A stretch of 28,912 bases of DNA, taken from NCBI GenBank assembly GCA_035247945.1, contig DATFHX010000014.1, positions 1-28,912 on the forward strand, in the 5' to 3' direction. Positions 23,683-28,912 of the stretch are shown piece by piece. The stretch's first letter is position 1. Each line of letters opens with the position of its first letter. Origin of the DNA: DATFHX01 sp035247945. Its GTDB lineage: Bacteria; Patescibacteriota; Saccharimonadia; Saccharimonadales; Saccharimonadaceae. Under the pieces are notes generated by a model. It searched no databases. It saw only the letters and a list, made by a program, of their open reading frames with translations, and was not told where the DNA came from. A program made the translations under genes and the position numbers.

Positions 23683-24530
23683 TTGTTATTGTGGGTCCTA
23701 CGGCAAGCGGCAAAACGTCGCTTTCTATTGAGATAGCTAAGCGATACGACGGCGAAATCATTTGTGCTGATTCGAGAACTATCTATAAAGGAATGGATAT
23801 TGGGACGGCTAAGCCAAGTAAGGCTGAGCAGGATGGAGTCCCGCATTGGGGGTTGGATCTTGTTCTGCCTGGAGAGAAGTTCTCCGTATTTGACTTTAAA
23901 CTATACGCAGAAAACAAGATTAAAGAGATCCGTGATCGGGGCAAAATCCCATTTCTCGTCGGTGGAACGGGGCTTTATACTGACGCTGTCGTATTTGATT
24001 ACCAATTTGGTGCGTCACCAAATCCCGAGCAGCGAGAGATTCTGCAGGGCTTATCAATCGAAGAGCTTCGAAAGTACTGTGAAGAACACAACATCAATTT
24101 ACCTGAAAATGTACTCAATAAACGTCACCTGATTCATGCGATTGAACAAAATAACGTTCCTGAAAAGAGGCGAGTAAATCCTATTGAAAATACTATTATT
24201 GTAGGAATAGCAACAGATAGAGAAGTACTAAGGCAGAGAATTCGTGAACGCTCGGAGCAGATCTTTGAAAGTAACGTTGTAAATGAAGCGCTTATGCTTG
24301 GAAATAAATATGGGTGGAAAAGTGAGGCGATGACTGGTAATATCTATCCTCTTATACGCCAGTATTCCAAAGGAGAGATTTCCATAGAAGAAGCAAAGGA
24401 GCGATTCATAACATCGGACTGGCGTCTTGCGAAGCGCCAGCTTACATGGCTTCGTCGCAATCCATTTATTAACTGGCTTTCTCTTGATGAGGCTCGTGAG
24501 TATCTGATACGCGCACTCGCCAACAGATAA
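23664..24530 (+). CDS. miaA: tRNA dimethylallyltransferase MiaA
   Basis: A 288-residue enzyme that adds the isopentenyl group to A37 of tRNAs reading UNN codons. P-loop GPTASGKT (11-18), the DSRTIYKGMDIGTAKPS segment with the catalytic Asp36, and GGTGLY are intact; the C-terminal part with RLAKRQLTWLRR matches the tRNA-binding region. Slightly shorter than the usual 300-315 residues, the insertion domain being compact. The start overlaps atl by 19 nt. In this operon it sits with a synthetase, so tRNA function is a shared theme. Confidence 0.95.
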   Translation: MESKPLVVIVGPTASGKTSLSIEIAKRYDGEIICADSRTIYKGMDIGTAKPSKAEQDGVPHWGLDLVLPGEKFSVFDFKLYAENKIKEIRDRGKIPFLVGGTGLYTDAVVFDYQFGASPNPEQREILQGLSIEELRKYCEEHNINLPENVLNKRHLIHAIEQNNVPEKRRVNPIENTIIVGIATDREVLRQRIRERSEQIFESNVVNEALMLGNKYGWKSEAMTGNIYPLIRQYSKGEISIEEAKERFITSDWRLAKRQLTWLRRNPFINWLSLDEAREYLIRALANR

Positions 24531-24534
24531 AGAA

Positions 24535-24564
24535 CGTGTTATTATAGAACACGAAAGTTATTCT
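24535..24564 (+). promoter_or_regulatory. Promoter and dyad upstream of the winged-helix regulator
   Basis: CGTGTT (24535-24540) and AACACG (24548-24553) form a perfect 6-bp dyad with a 7-nt spacer. An extended -10, TGTTATTAT (24537-24545), lies inside it. A second possible -10, TATTCT (24559-24564), lies 10 nt before the ATG. The dyad has no T-run, so it is a better operator than terminator. Autoregulation by the following gene is a guess. Confidence 0.45.
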
Positions 24565-24574
24565 AGGTAGATAC

Positions 24575-25162
24575 ATGATAGATGCACTATTTGGTTCAAA
24601 GACGCGGGTGAAGCTGCTCCATCTCTTTCTGAACAATCCAGGAAAGTCATTTTATGTCCGTGAAATTACACGGCTTATTGACGAACAAATAAATTCCGTA
24701 CGTCGCGAACTCTCGAATATGCTTGAAGTAGGCGTAATTACAAGCGACAGCGCAGATAACAAGCTCTATTATCAGGTGAATCAGAGATATGAATTCTTCG
24801 TACCTTTTAGGGCAATTTTTGCAGACGAGAAGATCGAAGCAACCCAAACGGCACCGGAGGATTGGCGTCACCTTATTGAGACACTGCCAGGAGTAAGACT
24901 TGCAATTGGTGCGGGTGTACTTGTTCGGGGATCGGCGAGTGCCGTAGATCTTCTTGTGGTGGGTGATACTCCGACAAGTAAGTTAAAAGCCGCGATTAAG
25001 GAGATTGAGGCGACCGAAGGTCGTGAACTGAATTATAGTGTTATGAGTTATGACGAGTTCTATTACCGACTTAGTGTTCGTGATAAATTCATCACACAGA
25101 TACTAACAGGCAAACATACGGTATTTGTTGACACGGATGATGTACTGAAAATGCAGAAATAG
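24575..25162 (+). CDS. Winged-helix regulator with nucleotidyltransferase-like domain
   Basis: A 195-residue protein. Residues 1-70 form a winged helix-turn-helix (KTRVKLLHLFLNNPGKSFYV, REITRLIDEQINSVRRELSNM, with a wing VITSDSADNKLYYQVN). Residues 90-190 resemble a minimal nucleotidyltransferase fold (GVRLAIGAGVLVRGSASAVDLLVVGD), but the catalytic GSxARG...DxD pattern is reduced to RGSASAVDLLVV with only one acidic residue, so it is probably not catalytic. Proteins with a wHTH fused to such a domain are common in Patescibacteria by my recollection. The MBL-fold gene follows after 7 nt, so the two form an operon. Confidence 0.75.
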   Translation: MIDALFGSKTRVKLLHLFLNNPGKSFYVREITRLIDEQINSVRRELSNMLEVGVITSDSADNKLYYQVNQRYEFFVPFRAIFADEKIEATQTAPEDWRHLIETLPGVRLAIGAGVLVRGSASAVDLLVVGDTPTSKLKAAIKEIEATEGRELNYSVMSYDEFYYRLSVRDKFITQILTGKHTVFVDTDDVLKMQK

Positions 25163-25169
25163 GAGGAAT

Positions 25170-25805
25170 ATGTTTGATATTGAATATAAAGGCGCGAATG
25201 CTGTCGTAATAACAACTAAAAAATCAACAGCTGTAATAGATCCAAACTTATCTCTCGCAGGCGGTAAGAATGTTCCTGTAAAAGACGCTGTTGAAATAGC
25301 AACGGAAGATCGATTCGCTGTTTCGGGTCAGTCGGAGCAGCTACTCATCGAAGGTCCGGGTGAGTATGAAGTAGGCGACTTCTCAATTCGGGGTATTGCA
25401 GCTCAGCGACATATCGATACGCCTCAGGATGAAAAAGTATCAACGATGTACCGGATTGAAGTGGGGGAGGTTCGTATTGCCGTCCTTGGCAATATCGCCC
25501 CAAAGCTTACTGAGGACCAGCAGGAGGCAATCGGTGTTATAGATATTCTTATTCTTCCAGTTGGAGGCGGAGGCTATACTCTTGATGCCACAAGTGCAGC
25601 AACGATTGTTCGCCAATTGGATCCAAAGGTTGTCATTCCAACGCATTATGCAGATGATGCACTTAAGTATGAAGTACCACAAGATTCTGTAGAGGTGTTC
25701 ACGAAAGAGCTTGGGGTCTCCGTAGAATCGCTTGCTAAGGTAAAAGTGAAGTCTGCGGCATCACTTCCTGAAGCGCTTACAGTCTTTCAGGTAGCTAAAA
25801 GCTAG
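25170..25805 (+). CDS. MBL-fold protein, metal site apparently lost
   Basis: A 211-residue protein with the start and strand order of the UlaG/YtkL-like branch of the metallo-beta-lactamase superfamily (FDIEYKGANAVVITTKKSTAVIDP, then GPGEYEVGDFSIRGI and VIPTHYADDALKYEVP). The metal-binding HxHxDH motif is absent: the region after the second strand reads KNVPVKDAVEIATEDRF with no histidine. Only the final His (PTHYAD) is kept. It is therefore unlikely to be a normal hydrolase; a structural or binding role is possible. Good Shine-Dalgarno AGGAGG. Co-transcribed with the winged-helix regulator. Confidence 0.78.
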   Translation: MFDIEYKGANAVVITTKKSTAVIDPNLSLAGGKNVPVKDAVEIATEDRFAVSGQSEQLLIEGPGEYEVGDFSIRGIAAQRHIDTPQDEKVSTMYRIEVGEVRIAVLGNIAPKLTEDQQEAIGVIDILILPVGGGGYTLDATSAATIVRQLDPKVVIPTHYADDALKYEVPQDSVEVFTKELGVSVESLAKVKVKSAASLPEALTVFQVAKS

Positions 25806-25817
25806 CCACTAACGCAT

Positions 25818-25853
25818 AAAATAACCCCCTCTCAACGGAGAGGGGGTTATTTT
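25818..25853. terminator. Bidirectional terminator between the MBL-fold gene and rpmB
   Basis: A perfect 16-bp inverted repeat (25818-25833 with 25838-25853), loop AACG, GC-rich core CCCCCTCTC and A/T-rich outer ends giving T-tracts on both strands. It serves the two convergent genes. Confidence 0.9.
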
Positions 25854-25866
25854 ATGGTAAAGACCT

Positions 25867-26088
25867 TTATGCCGCCTTGGCGACAGAGCCTGCCTTAGGG
25901 AGAATACCCTTTTTCTTTAGCGTACGAATAGCGTGTGTGCTAAGAGTCATGGTGACCTTCTGGCCGTCGATTTCAAAAGTCTTCTTCTGAAGATTTGGCT
26001 TGAAAACGCGGTTGGTGCGACGCAAAGAAAAGCTGACGTTGTGGCCAAATTGTTTGCCTTTTCCGGTGAGTTCACATCGTGCTGCCAT
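25867..26088 (-). CDS. rpmB: Ribosomal protein L28
   Basis: A 73-residue ribosomal protein of the large subunit. It starts MAARCELTGKGKQFGHNVSFSLRRTNR, the standard L28 opening (one Cys, so the zinc-ribbon CxxC form is not present), then RVFKPNLQKKTF and THAIRTLKKKGI. An upstream in-frame codon at 26103 would add MEVII, but homology begins at the ATG at 26088. A complete promoter lies 38-66 nt upstream. It ends near a bidirectional terminator. As a conserved essential gene it is a good anchor for phylogenetic placement. Confidence 0.95.
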   Translation of the reverse strand: MAARCELTGKGKQFGHNVSFSLRRTNRVFKPNLQKKTFEIDGQKVTMTLSTHAIRTLKKKGILPKAGSVAKAA

Positions 26089-26125
26089 AATTATTACTTC
26101 CACTTCTTTTTACAATATCTGTACC

Positions 26126-26154
26126 AGTTTACCTTTTTTTGATAGTTTCGTCAA
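26126..26154 (-). promoter_or_regulatory. Promoter of rpmB
   Basis: Minus strand: TTGACG (26154-26149), 17-nt spacer, TAAACT (26131-26126). Transcription would begin about 30 nt before the ATG, leaving room for the Shine-Dalgarno-like GGAAGT, so this message has a leader. Confidence 0.65.
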
Positions 26155-26241
26155 GGTGGAGTTGACTTTACTAGATGAGGAGGGATTGATGAGGTACTCT
26201 GAGAAGCGAATCACTTAGCAGTTTATAGGAGATAAATTTTA

Positions 26242-26952
26242 ATGAGTTATGAGCCAAAAATGCACGAATCACAAACGATTATTTTGCGGCATTTATTATT
26301 CCGACCTGATGCTGCATTTAATACGCTACAGAAAGCAACAGAGCTTACCAGTGATCATTTTACCTTTCATATAAAACGACTTATCCAAGAGGGTTATATT
26401 GAGAAGATCGACACGAGGTATAGGCTGACGCTCAAAGGAAAAGAGTATGCCAATCGTATGGATACGGATGAGAATGAAATCGAGAAGCAGCCAAAAGTTT
26501 CAGTCGCCATAACGCTTGAGAGGGTGAACGCTCGCGGAGAGAAGGAATATTTATTTCAGCAGAGACGAAAAAATCCATACTTCGGGTTTTGGGGAAGGAT
26601 GGGTGGAAAGGTACGTTGGGGTGAGTCAATCATTGAGGCAGCACAGCGCGAACTGAAAGAAGAGACTGGACTTGAGGCGGAATTTGAGCAGAAGCTAGTG
26701 TATCACAAGCGTGATTTCAGTAGCGAGACGCGAAAATTGCTAGAGGACAAAATATTCTTTTGCGTTTATGCGGATAAGTATAGCGGTGAACTTATTGAAG
26801 AGTTTGAGGGCGGTCTGAATAAGTGGATGACGGTCGAGGAGTTCCATCTCATGCCAAAACGCTTCAAGAGTGTTGATGAGTTTATGGAGTTGATGGAGAA
26901 GGGTGAGTCTTTCGCTGAGCGTGAATTCTACTACGAAGAATCTGAATATTGA
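26242..26952 (+). CDS. Nudix hydrolase with N-terminal winged-helix domain
   Basis: A 236-residue protein. Residues 8-72 form a winged helix-turn-helix (QTIILRHLLFRPDAAFNTLQ, LTSDHFTFHIKRLIQEGYIEK, RYRLTLKGKEY). Residues 85-220 form a Nudix domain with an intact Nudix box: G122-x5-E128, then R136-E137-L-K-E140-E141-T-G143-L. It should hydrolyse a nucleoside diphosphate linked to some other group, substrate unknown. Similar wHTH-Nudix pairings act as ligand-sensing regulators (for example NrtR, which has the reverse domain order), but here the active site is intact. Shine-Dalgarno AGGAGA 9 nt before the ATG. A 140-nt upstream spacer holds no clear gene. Confidence 0.85.
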   Translation: MSYEPKMHESQTIILRHLLFRPDAAFNTLQKATELTSDHFTFHIKRLIQEGYIEKIDTRYRLTLKGKEYANRMDTDENEIEKQPKVSVAITLERVNARGEKEYLFQQRRKNPYFGFWGRMGGKVRWGESIIEAAQRELKEETGLEAEFEQKLVYHKRDFSSETRKLLEDKIFFCVYADKYSGELIEEFEGGLNKWMTVEEFHLMPKRFKSVDEFMELMEKGESFAEREFYYEESEY

Positions 26953-26962
26953 CCTGTTCTCT

Positions 26963-26970
26963 TGTATAAT
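26963..26970 (+). promoter_or_regulatory. -10 promoter of the site-2 protease gene
   Basis: TGTATAAT at 26963-26970, 8 nt before the ATG at 26979. Again no room for a Shine-Dalgarno. Confidence 0.65.
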
Positions 26971-26978
26971 AAAGAGAT

Positions 26979-27623
26979 ATGGAGTTTGATTTAGTACGAA
27001 TTATCATTGTTATAGGGGTGGTGCTGCTATCTATGACATTGCACGAAGCCATGCATGCATTTGTTGGCTATTGGCTCGGTGATGATACCGCTAAGTTGCA
27101 AGGAAGACTTACGCTAAATCCAATTAAGCATATTGACCCTTTCCTGACACTCATTCTCCCCATAACGCTAGCAATCATCGGCGCGCCAATCTTTGGCGGG
27201 GCTCGACCGGTTCCTTTTAATCCTTCTCGCCTTCGATACGATGAATGGGGCTCGGCTATGGTGGCGGCTGCGGGACCACTTACGAATTTTCTTCTCGCCT
27301 TTGTTGCGTTTGCACTGTATGTTCTCTTTGGCCAACCACAGACAGGTATATGGTCGGAAGTACTTACTCTCGCGGTTACAGTAAATCTTGGGTTCTTTGT
27401 GTTTAATATTCTACCAATCCCACCCCTGGACGGTTCTCGTGTTCTTTACGCACTTGCACCTGAATTCGTGCGTCGCGGTATGGAATTTGTCGAGCAATTT
27501 GGCGTATTCTTTGTTTTTGCGGTTGTACTTTTGGCAAGCGGACCTATCGGCACTTTTATGACTGCCGCGATTCAGTTCTTCTTGCAGCTATTTGCTCATG
27601 CTTTCGGCCTAGGGGTCGCTTAA
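26979..27623 (+). CDS. Site-2 protease family membrane metalloprotease (M50)
   Basis: A 214-residue polytopic intramembrane zinc protease. The first membrane segment carries H22-E23-x2-H26 (LHEAMHAF), the zinc-binding HExxH. The third ligand is in the conserved NILPIPPLDGSRVL (Asp151). It is short, with no PDZ domain, so it belongs to the compact FtsH-independent branch typical of small genomes. It likely cleaves membrane-embedded substrates, perhaps anti-sigma factors or signal peptides; not known here. The leaderless-type promoter ends 8 nt before the ATG. Confidence 0.9.
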   Translation: MEFDLVRIIIVIGVVLLSMTLHEAMHAFVGYWLGDDTAKLQGRLTLNPIKHIDPFLTLILPITLAIIGAPIFGGARPVPFNPSRLRYDEWGSAMVAAAGPLTNFLLAFVAFALYVLFGQPQTGIWSEVLTLAVTVNLGFFVFNILPIPPLDGSRVLYALAPEFVRRGMEFVEQFGVFFVFAVVLLASGPIGTFMTAAIQFFLQLFAHAFGLGVA

Positions 27624-27635
27624 CACCTAAGAGGG

Positions 27636-27644
27636 TGCTATACT
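27636..27644 (+). promoter_or_regulatory. Extended -10 promoter of the structured RNA
   Basis: TGCTATACT (TG 27636-27637, TATACT 27639-27644). A transcription start 7 nt later falls at 27651-27652, immediately before the first paired base of the RNA (27653). No clear -35. Confidence 0.6.
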
Positions 27645-27650
27645 GGAATA

Positions 27651-27794
27651 GTCCCAGAAGCACCTCTCGGCGTGTATGATTTTCCTTTATACATTTTGAT
27701 AGGGAATTCAAATGGCTTGTTTCCGTGGAAACAGGCTGAGAATACCCACCTTGCAAATACGCAGGGAATATCAAACGTCGGGGTGCTCGCTGGG
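27651..27794 (+). ncRNA. Multibranched structured RNA of about 145 nt, unassigned
   Basis: The 5' and 3' ends pair in three blocks: CCCAG (27653-27657) with CTGGG (27790-27794), GCACCT (27660-27665) with GGGTGC (27781-27786), CGGCG (27668-27672) with CGTCG (27776-27780). Inside are a hairpin TGTAT/ATACA (27673-27693), a 7-bp stem TTTGATA (27695-27701) with TATCAAA (27769-27775), a 9-bp hairpin (27715-27723 with 27728-27736, loop CGTG) and a 6-bp hairpin CCTTGC/GCAGGG (27749-27766). The inner part resembles a TPP aptamer: GGCTGAGAATACCC and ACCT...AGGGAA are kept, but the pyrophosphate-sensing internal loop is missing. There is no coding frame or terminator; tRNA-Pro begins 17 nt later, so RNase P could release the 3' end. 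Alternatives are a lineage-specific 6S-like RNA or a degenerate riboswitch. Confidence 0.6.
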
Positions 27795-27811
27795 GCACTT
27801 TAATATATTCT

Positions 27812-27887
27812 CGGGGTGTGGCGCAGTTGGTAGCGCGTACGGCTGGGGGCCGTGAGGTCGCTGGTTCAAGTCCAGTTACCCCGACCA
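27812..27887 (+). tRNA. tRNA-Pro (anticodon GGG)
   Basis: Acceptor CGGGGTG/TACCCCG, D-arm GCGC/GCGC, anticodon stem TACGG/CCGTG with loop CTGGGGG (GGG), T-arm CGCTGG TTCAAGT CCAG region, discriminator A, encoded CCA. C1-G72 is the pair expected of bacterial tRNA-Pro. It may have its own -10 (TTTAAT, 27799-27804) or be processed from the upstream RNA. Confidence 0.94.
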
Positions 27888-27909
27888 AGAATTTATCAGA
27901 AAGAAAAAC

Positions 27910-28788
27910 ATGAATCAAAGAATTGCCGTCCGTGCCATTATCCGTGTTGACGAAAAAGTATTACTCCTAAGGCGTGCAACCGGCCGGCCTTCAATCCTGA
28001 ACAAGTACGAGTTACCGGGTGGGCAGCTCGAGTATGGTGAACAGCCGGAAGATGCGCTTCAGCGGCATATACAGGCGGATATAGGCGTGGCAATTAAGGT
28101 TGCTCAGCTATTTGATGTTCTTACTTATATCGACCATGACGATAGGGATCTGCAGTATGTTATTATTTTATATCTCGTCAGTGTGGAAGCTGGAAAGCTT
28201 CAGTTAGGTTCTGGATATAGTCACTATCAGTGGCAGAAGATGGCAGATATTCATCAGGAAGAGCTTACTGAGTCATCCAAACTACTGCTAGGTATTTCTC
28301 AGCAAACAGTTGTACCTCAGGAGGAGAAACTGGTCATTAAAAGCGATGTTACGAGTGTGTCTGATATAGATAAGCTCATCGTATATTCCGACGGGGGCTC
28401 ACGAGGTAATCCTGGACCGTCTGCTGCAGGATTCGTGATAATGAATGCGGATGAGCATGTTATTCATGAAGGCGGGATGTATCTGGGGGTGACCACGAAT
28501 AATGTTGCTGAATATCAGGGGGTTCGTTTAGGACTCGAGAAAGCGCTAAAGGTGGGGGCGCGAGTTGTTGATTTCAGAGTGGATAGCATGCTCGTTGCAA
28601 ATCAAATGAATGGCCTCTATACTATTAAAAATCGCGAGCTATGGCCTATACATGAGCGAATTGTCGAATTAATTAAGCAGTTCGATAAAGTGACGTTCAC
28701 GCACGTTAAGCGCGAGTTTAACCAACTTGCGGATGGAATGGTAAATAAGATCCTAAATGCGCATGGAAGCGGCGAGAATGGGGTATAA
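27910..28788 (+). CDS. Nudix-RNase HI fusion protein
   Basis: A 292-residue two-domain protein. Residues 5-130 form a Nudix fold (AVRAIIRVDEKVLLLRR, LPGGQLEYGE) whose box is degraded: G38-x5-E44 is kept, but the catalytic REUxEExG reads RHIQADIG (52-59), losing the metal-binding glutamates. Residues 155-285 form an RNase HI domain with all four carboxylates: D161 (VYSDGGSRGNPG), E201 (NNVAEYQG), D225 (FRVDSMLV) and D275 (NQLADGMVN). It should cleave RNA in RNA-DNA hybrids such as Okazaki primers and R-loops, with the Nudix part perhaps binding a nucleotide. No Shine-Dalgarno beyond GAAAGAAAAA; it begins 22 nt after tRNA-Pro. Confidence 0.9.
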   Translation: MNQRIAVRAIIRVDEKVLLLRRATGRPSILNKYELPGGQLEYGEQPEDALQRHIQADIGVAIKVAQLFDVLTYIDHDDRDLQYVIILYLVSVEAGKLQLGSGYSHYQWQKMADIHQEELTESSKLLLGISQQTVVPQEEKLVIKSDVTSVSDIDKLIVYSDGGSRGNPGPSAAGFVIMNADEHVIHEGGMYLGVTTNNVAEYQGVRLGLEKALKVGARVVDFRVDSMLVANQMNGLYTIKNRELWPIHERIVELIKQFDKVTFTHVKREFNQLADGMVNKILNAHGSGENGV

Positions 28789-28789
28789 T
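28784..28789 (+). promoter_or_regulatory. -10 box of rnpB, overlapping a stop codon
   Basis: TATAAT at 28784-28789. Its bases 28786-28788 are also the TAA stop of the preceding gene. Transcription would start near 28796, at or just after the conserved 5' end of RNase P RNA. Confidence 0.65.
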
Positions 28790-28790
28790 T

Positions 28791-28912
28791 AGACCAGACA
28801 GTTCGTTAGATGATCGCTTGCCGTTAGGCAAGAGGAAAGTCCGGGCAGCATAGGATATGACAGTCGCTAACGGCGACCGAAGGTAACTTTAGGGAAAGTG
28901 CCACAGAAACGA
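28791..28912 (+). ncRNA. rnpB: RNase P RNA (class A), 5' part, runs off the window
   Basis: The catalytic RNA that matures tRNA 5' ends. The start AGACCAGACAGT matches the bacterial P1 region. Hairpin CTTGCC-GTTA-GGCAAG (28817-28832) fits P3. The nearly invariant GAGGAAAGTCCGGGC lies at 28832-28846, a further hairpin GTCGC/GCGAC at about 28863-28877, and AGGGAAAGTGCCACAGAAA at 28891-28909. The 3' half, including P4 3' strand and the CCA-binding loop, lies beyond the window. P2 and P4 partners therefore cannot be verified. Confidence 0.95.

Noticed and set aside
26189..26218. A 9-codon frame after a strong GAGGAGGG upstream of the wHTH-Nudix gene
   Set aside because: Too short to support; the peptide shows no regulatory codon pattern, though the spacing of the SD is good.
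27695..27775. Calling the inner part of the structured RNA a TPP riboswitch
   Set aside because: The CTGAGA-ACCC and ACCT/AGGGA pieces fit, but the P4/P5 internal loop that binds the pyrophosphate is missing, the P2 5' side is different, and no thiamine gene follows.
27556..27918. Minus-strand reading frame of 120 codons across the RNA and tRNA-Pro
   Set aside because: It runs antisense through the tRNA and the end of the protease gene, and the tRNA antisense gives a typical spurious peptide.
1..28912. CRISPR arrays, insertion sequences, prophage or defence islands
   Set aside because: No regularly spaced repeats, transposases, phage structural genes or restriction genes are visible; the lone Xer recombinase has chromosomal size and context.

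Overview
The window looks like a chromosomal segment of a reduced-genome Patescibacterium (Candidate Phyla Radiation), most likely a Saccharibacterium (TM7). The pointers are a type IV pilus operon with no outer-membrane secretin, tightly packed and overlapping genes, an N-terminally reduced ThrRS, a secreted protein ending in a LPPRF tail I associate with this group, and several start codons sitting directly behind -10 boxes. The taxonomic call is an inference from gene content; there is no 16S or other marker to prove it. TGA is used as a stop (pilM, pilO), so the code looks standard.

Layout. 2-1606 is the 3' part of a secreted surface protein. 1663-8988 is the pilus operon pilM-N-O-small membrane protein-pilB-pilT-pilC-major pilin, closed by a strong terminator. 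9065-9952 is prepilin peptidase pilD. 10011-13255 is a second pilus unit with three minor pilins and a PilX-like protein. A convergent Xer recombinase (13252-14178) is divergent from uppP (14225-15019), followed by ndk. 15629-17916 holds tRNA-Arg, a PH-domain membrane protein, a membrane-anchored SurA/parvulin-like protein and a superoxide dismutase. 18019-18366 holds tRNA-Asp (minus), tRNA-Thr and tRNA-Gly; a small membrane protein and a processive-type membrane glycosyltransferase follow directly. Then come nrdR (minus), a 42-residue leaderless small gene (minus), tRNA-Val (minus), and thrS-atl-miaA preceded by a T-box leader. 24575-25805 is a winged-helix/nucleotidyltransferase-like regulator with a degenerate metallo-beta-lactamase-fold protein. 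rpmB (minus), a wHTH-Nudix protein and a site-2 protease follow. The end holds a structured non-coding RNA, tRNA-Pro, a Nudix-RNase HI fusion and the 5' part of rnpB.

How it fits together. The first 13 kb encodes a retractable type IV pilus: motor ATPases PilB and PilT, platform PilC, inner-membrane alignment proteins PilM/N/O, peptidase PilD, one major and several minor pilins. In a host-attached epibiont such pili would serve attachment, twitching or DNA uptake (inference). The rest is housekeeping: wall lipid recycling, nucleotide balance, tRNA charging and modification, oxidative defence.

The most notable signals are: (1) a T-box riboswitch with all antiterminator parts in front of thrS, whose discriminator-reading base matches the U73 of the tRNA-Thr encoded in the window; (2) an about 145-nt multibranched RNA at 27651-27794 with its own extended -10 promoter and partial resemblance to the TPP aptamer; (3) repeated leaderless promoter-start spacing and tRNA genes placed 7-8 nt upstream of SD-less genes; and (4) a Nudix-RNase HI fusion with a degraded Nudix box.
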